From: Tilletia caries
Taxonomy: Eukaryota; Basidiomycota; Exobasidiomycetes; Tilletiales; Tilletiaceae
Direction: 5' to 3'
Assembly (NCBI GenBank): GCA_032718865.1
Contig: JALUTQ010000035.1
Location: 1,054,001 to 1,118,000 of the forward strand
Length of the DNA: 64,000 nucleotides
The number at the start of each line of letters is the position of its first letter. Position 1 is the first letter of the stretch. This document shows positions 62,486 through 64,000 of the stretch, piece by piece. The notes beneath the pieces are model-generated. The model was not told where the DNA came from. It was given only the letters and a program-made list of their open reading frames with translations, and did no database searches. The translations under genes and the position numbers were made by a program.

Positions 62486-64000
62486 TTATTCCGCGAGAAT
62501 GACCACATGATCTTGCTCGAGAAGCAGCGTTGTCGAACTGTCTCGAGCCAGACCACTGACGTTCAGCGTATCGAGTGAGTTGACGAGTTCGTCGGCGTCC
62601 CGTACGTCAATCTGAACGTCAAAGCGCCATAGTTTGTTCAGCTCCGTAAGTCTACCCAGCACCCGGAGTTGAGACAGAGTCGGCTGCTGTGCGTTCGTGA
62701 TCCGTCCTCGTACCTCCTCAAGACGGCGCTTGACCCACAGCTGAAGGCTCGTACGCTCCTCCTTAATCAACTGAAATTCCTCGGCGATGCGGTTGAGTCG
62801 ATCGAAAGCGTCCAGAACACCAGTGATGTACCGATTCGACCACCAGGGCAGTAGGACCGATCCCTCAGACGCCACTGTCGATACCCAGTTCTGAGTCTCG
62901 TATTCGAAGAGAAGGTCCGGTGCTATATGTTTTTGACGGGGATAGGCTTTCGTGATATGATCGTTGAAGTCCCGCAGCGCCTTCAACGCATTGGATTTTT
63001 CGGTCGAGAGAGCCTCGTTGAGCCGCTTCGTAAGCTCATATCCATAGCGCGTTCCGGTCCGATCGTTGACCTGGGCCTGTAAAAGCTTGAACTGCGCAAT
63101 GCGACGAAACAAGGCATGTGCCAGGAGGCTGGTATCGTTCCGAGCTTGTCCCGTAGGGGGCTCTCCGACCTTCTTCAGTGCCAGTCGCTTGCGAACCTTA
63201 CTCATATGGAACATGACATTGAAGAGCTTCTGGTCAATCGCGAGTCCGAAGAAAGGTGGGATGTTGGCGTGGGGGATTGACGCCGCCAGATTGCTGTTAC
63301 CCGTGGAAATTCTGTCCGGTCCTGACGGCTGTGAAGGTGGGATGTTGGCGTGGGGGATTGATGCTGTCAGATTGTTGTTACCCGTGGAACTGCTGTCCGG
63401 TCCTGATGGCTGTGGATCCGTTTGCAGATACATCAGCATTCCCAGCGCGGTAACGCCGGACAGAGCATCACAGTGGACCTTTTGCAGGTCCGTGATGCGG
63501 CGTTCCTTTCGTCTGAGCCAGCCACCAAGGTTCCGTCGTCGCTCGACCGAGATGTGTTGCAATCGCTCCTCGAGGGCCAGTCGTCGCTCCGTCTTTGACA
63601 TGGCTCTGGTGGACGCTATTAGACTTGAAATTCCAGACCAAACCCTCTCCATACCCTCTCCATCGCACCAAGCGAATCCCTCCGCGTGCCTGGGACTGTA
63701 TCCATGATGGCATGCAAACACATGGCCGTATACGTGGAAAAGGGGAATGCACCAGGTCAAAGTGAGATCAGTTGGAAGAGCACTTCTCACCTTCTCGCTT
63801 CGAGCCAATCGACACCCAATGTCATACATCACTCCGATGTGTCGCAGCTCTGTGCCAATTGCTGGGAGTATAACTTGAAGAAGAGCCAGCGCGTAGTGGT
63901 GTCGTTCTCCTGCGAACGGTTGAGAATTGTGACCACGACCGTCAGCAATGTGAACTGCTACCAGAAACGAAGAAACTATGAGAGACTCGCCTGGTGTATT
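62486..64000 (-). CDS. KDZ-family transposase (5' part beyond right edge)
   Basis: The frame is open from the right edge (codon at 64000) to a stop at 62486, about 505 codons. Upstream of the first internal Met the codons read GERHHYALALLQV and GVMYDIGCRLARS. The Kyakuja-Dileera-Zisupton (KDZ) signature follows: PLFHVYGHVFACHHGYSPRH, GFAWCDGEGMERVWSGIS, then helical DNA-binding-like sequence (SVERRRNLGGWLRRKERRI). The family's catalytic acidic residues include the DGE in this block. The C-terminal half is helical (LLPWWSNRYITGVLDAFDRL). KDZ elements are cut-and-paste DNA transposons, expanded in basidiomycetes. No stop or frameshift is visible in this part, so the copy may be recent. Two near-identical 81-bp units lie inside the gene (63252-63413). 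Confidence 0.88.
   Translation of the reverse strand, partial: NTPGESLIVSSFLVAVHIADGRGHNSQPFAGERHHYALALLQVILPAIGTELRHIGVMYDIGCRLARSEKVRSALPTDLTLTWCIPLFHVYGHVFACHHGYSPRHAEGFAWCDGEGMERVWSGISSLIASTRAMSKTERRLALEERLQHISVERRRNLGGWLRRKERRITDLQKVHCDALSGVTALGMLMYLQTDPQPSGPDSSSTGNNNLTASIPHANIPPSQPSGPDRISTGNSNLAASIPHANIPPFFGLAIDQKLFNVMFHMSKVRKRLALKKVGEPPTGQARNDTSLLAHALFRRIAQFKLLQAQVNDRTGTRYGYELTKRLNEALSTEKSNALKALRDFNDHITKAYPRQKHIAPDLLFEYETQNWVSTVASEGSVLLPWWSNRYITGVLDAFDRLNRIAEEFQLIKEERTSLQLWVKRRLEEVRGRITNAQQPTLSQLRVLGRLTELNKLWRFDVQIDVRDADELVNSLDTLNVSGLARDSSTTLLLEQDHVVILAE
63252..63413 (-). repeat. 81-bp in-frame tandem duplication within the KDZ transposase
   Basis: Two units of 27 codons encode SGPDSSSTGNNNLTASIPHA and SGPDRISTGNSNLAASIPHA followed by NIPP. 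They differ at a handful of bases. The insert lies between the catalytic block and the C-terminal helices, probably in a surface loop. Confidence 0.85.

Noticed and set aside
1..64000. CRISPR arrays, rRNA genes or bacterial operons
   Set aside because: No regularly spaced direct repeats, rRNA motifs or Shine-Dalgarno-led gene strings were seen; the gene structure is eukaryotic throughout.

Overview
The window is nuclear DNA of a filamentous or dimorphic fungus, almost certainly a basidiomycete. It has GC-rich genes with many spliceosomal introns of about 65-125 nt (GTGAGT or GTAAGT donors), fungal-only families (exomer ChAPs, Hal4-type kinase, recyclin-1, Zn2Cys6 regulator, M43 protease) and a KDZ transposase of the kind abundant in basidiomycetes. 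I cannot name the genus. Exon joins were worked out by hand: a join was accepted when GT/AG sites, reading phase and family motifs agreed.

Region 1 to 22 kb is compact housekeeping sequence. In order it holds a Fun30/SMARCAD1 remodeler (partial, minus), a Hal4/Sat4-like kinase (minus), an exomer ChAPs protein (minus), a doubtful small membrane protein (minus), an AMP-forming acyl-CoA ligase (plus), COP9 signalosome subunit 1 (minus), the Golgi protein Kish (plus), the Hsp90 cochaperone Cns1/TTC4 (minus), mitochondrial ferredoxin (plus) and a Tma23/GPATCH4-like nucleolar protein (minus). Several genes use micro-exons (6, 8 and 14 nt), and in Kish the start codon is alone on its exon.

Region 22 to 30 kb is unusual. 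It has a FYVE-RING (Pib1-like) gene with broken reading frames, an unrecognised gene coding two tandem copies of the same domain behind a CAACC-rich leader, a 2.8 kb stretch without an obvious gene that contains a tight series of RNA-type hairpins, and a secreted M43 metalloprotease with a 4-nt frameshift at its Met-turn.

Region 30 to 49.3 kb is again orderly: mitochondrial TyrRS (minus) divergent from recyclin-1 with a CaaX end (plus), SRP19/Sec65 (minus), a DEDDy 3'-5' exonuclease (minus), a complete 12-exon telomerase reverse transcriptase (plus) and a Zn2Cys6 regulator (minus).

Region 49.6 to 64 kb is transposon- and pseudogene-rich. It carries a 346-bp MITE with 17-bp terminal inverted repeats, a 1.65-kb element flanked by TA with 11-bp inverted ends, a CTCAGG minisatellite, a cytosolic isoleucyl-tRNA synthetase pseudogene whose middle is replaced by a decayed PITH-domain gene, a Gln-rich fragment with a stop in its Gln tract, and a KDZ transposase running off the right edge. 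Genes left of 49 kb are intact apart from the two at 22-30 kb, so decay is local.
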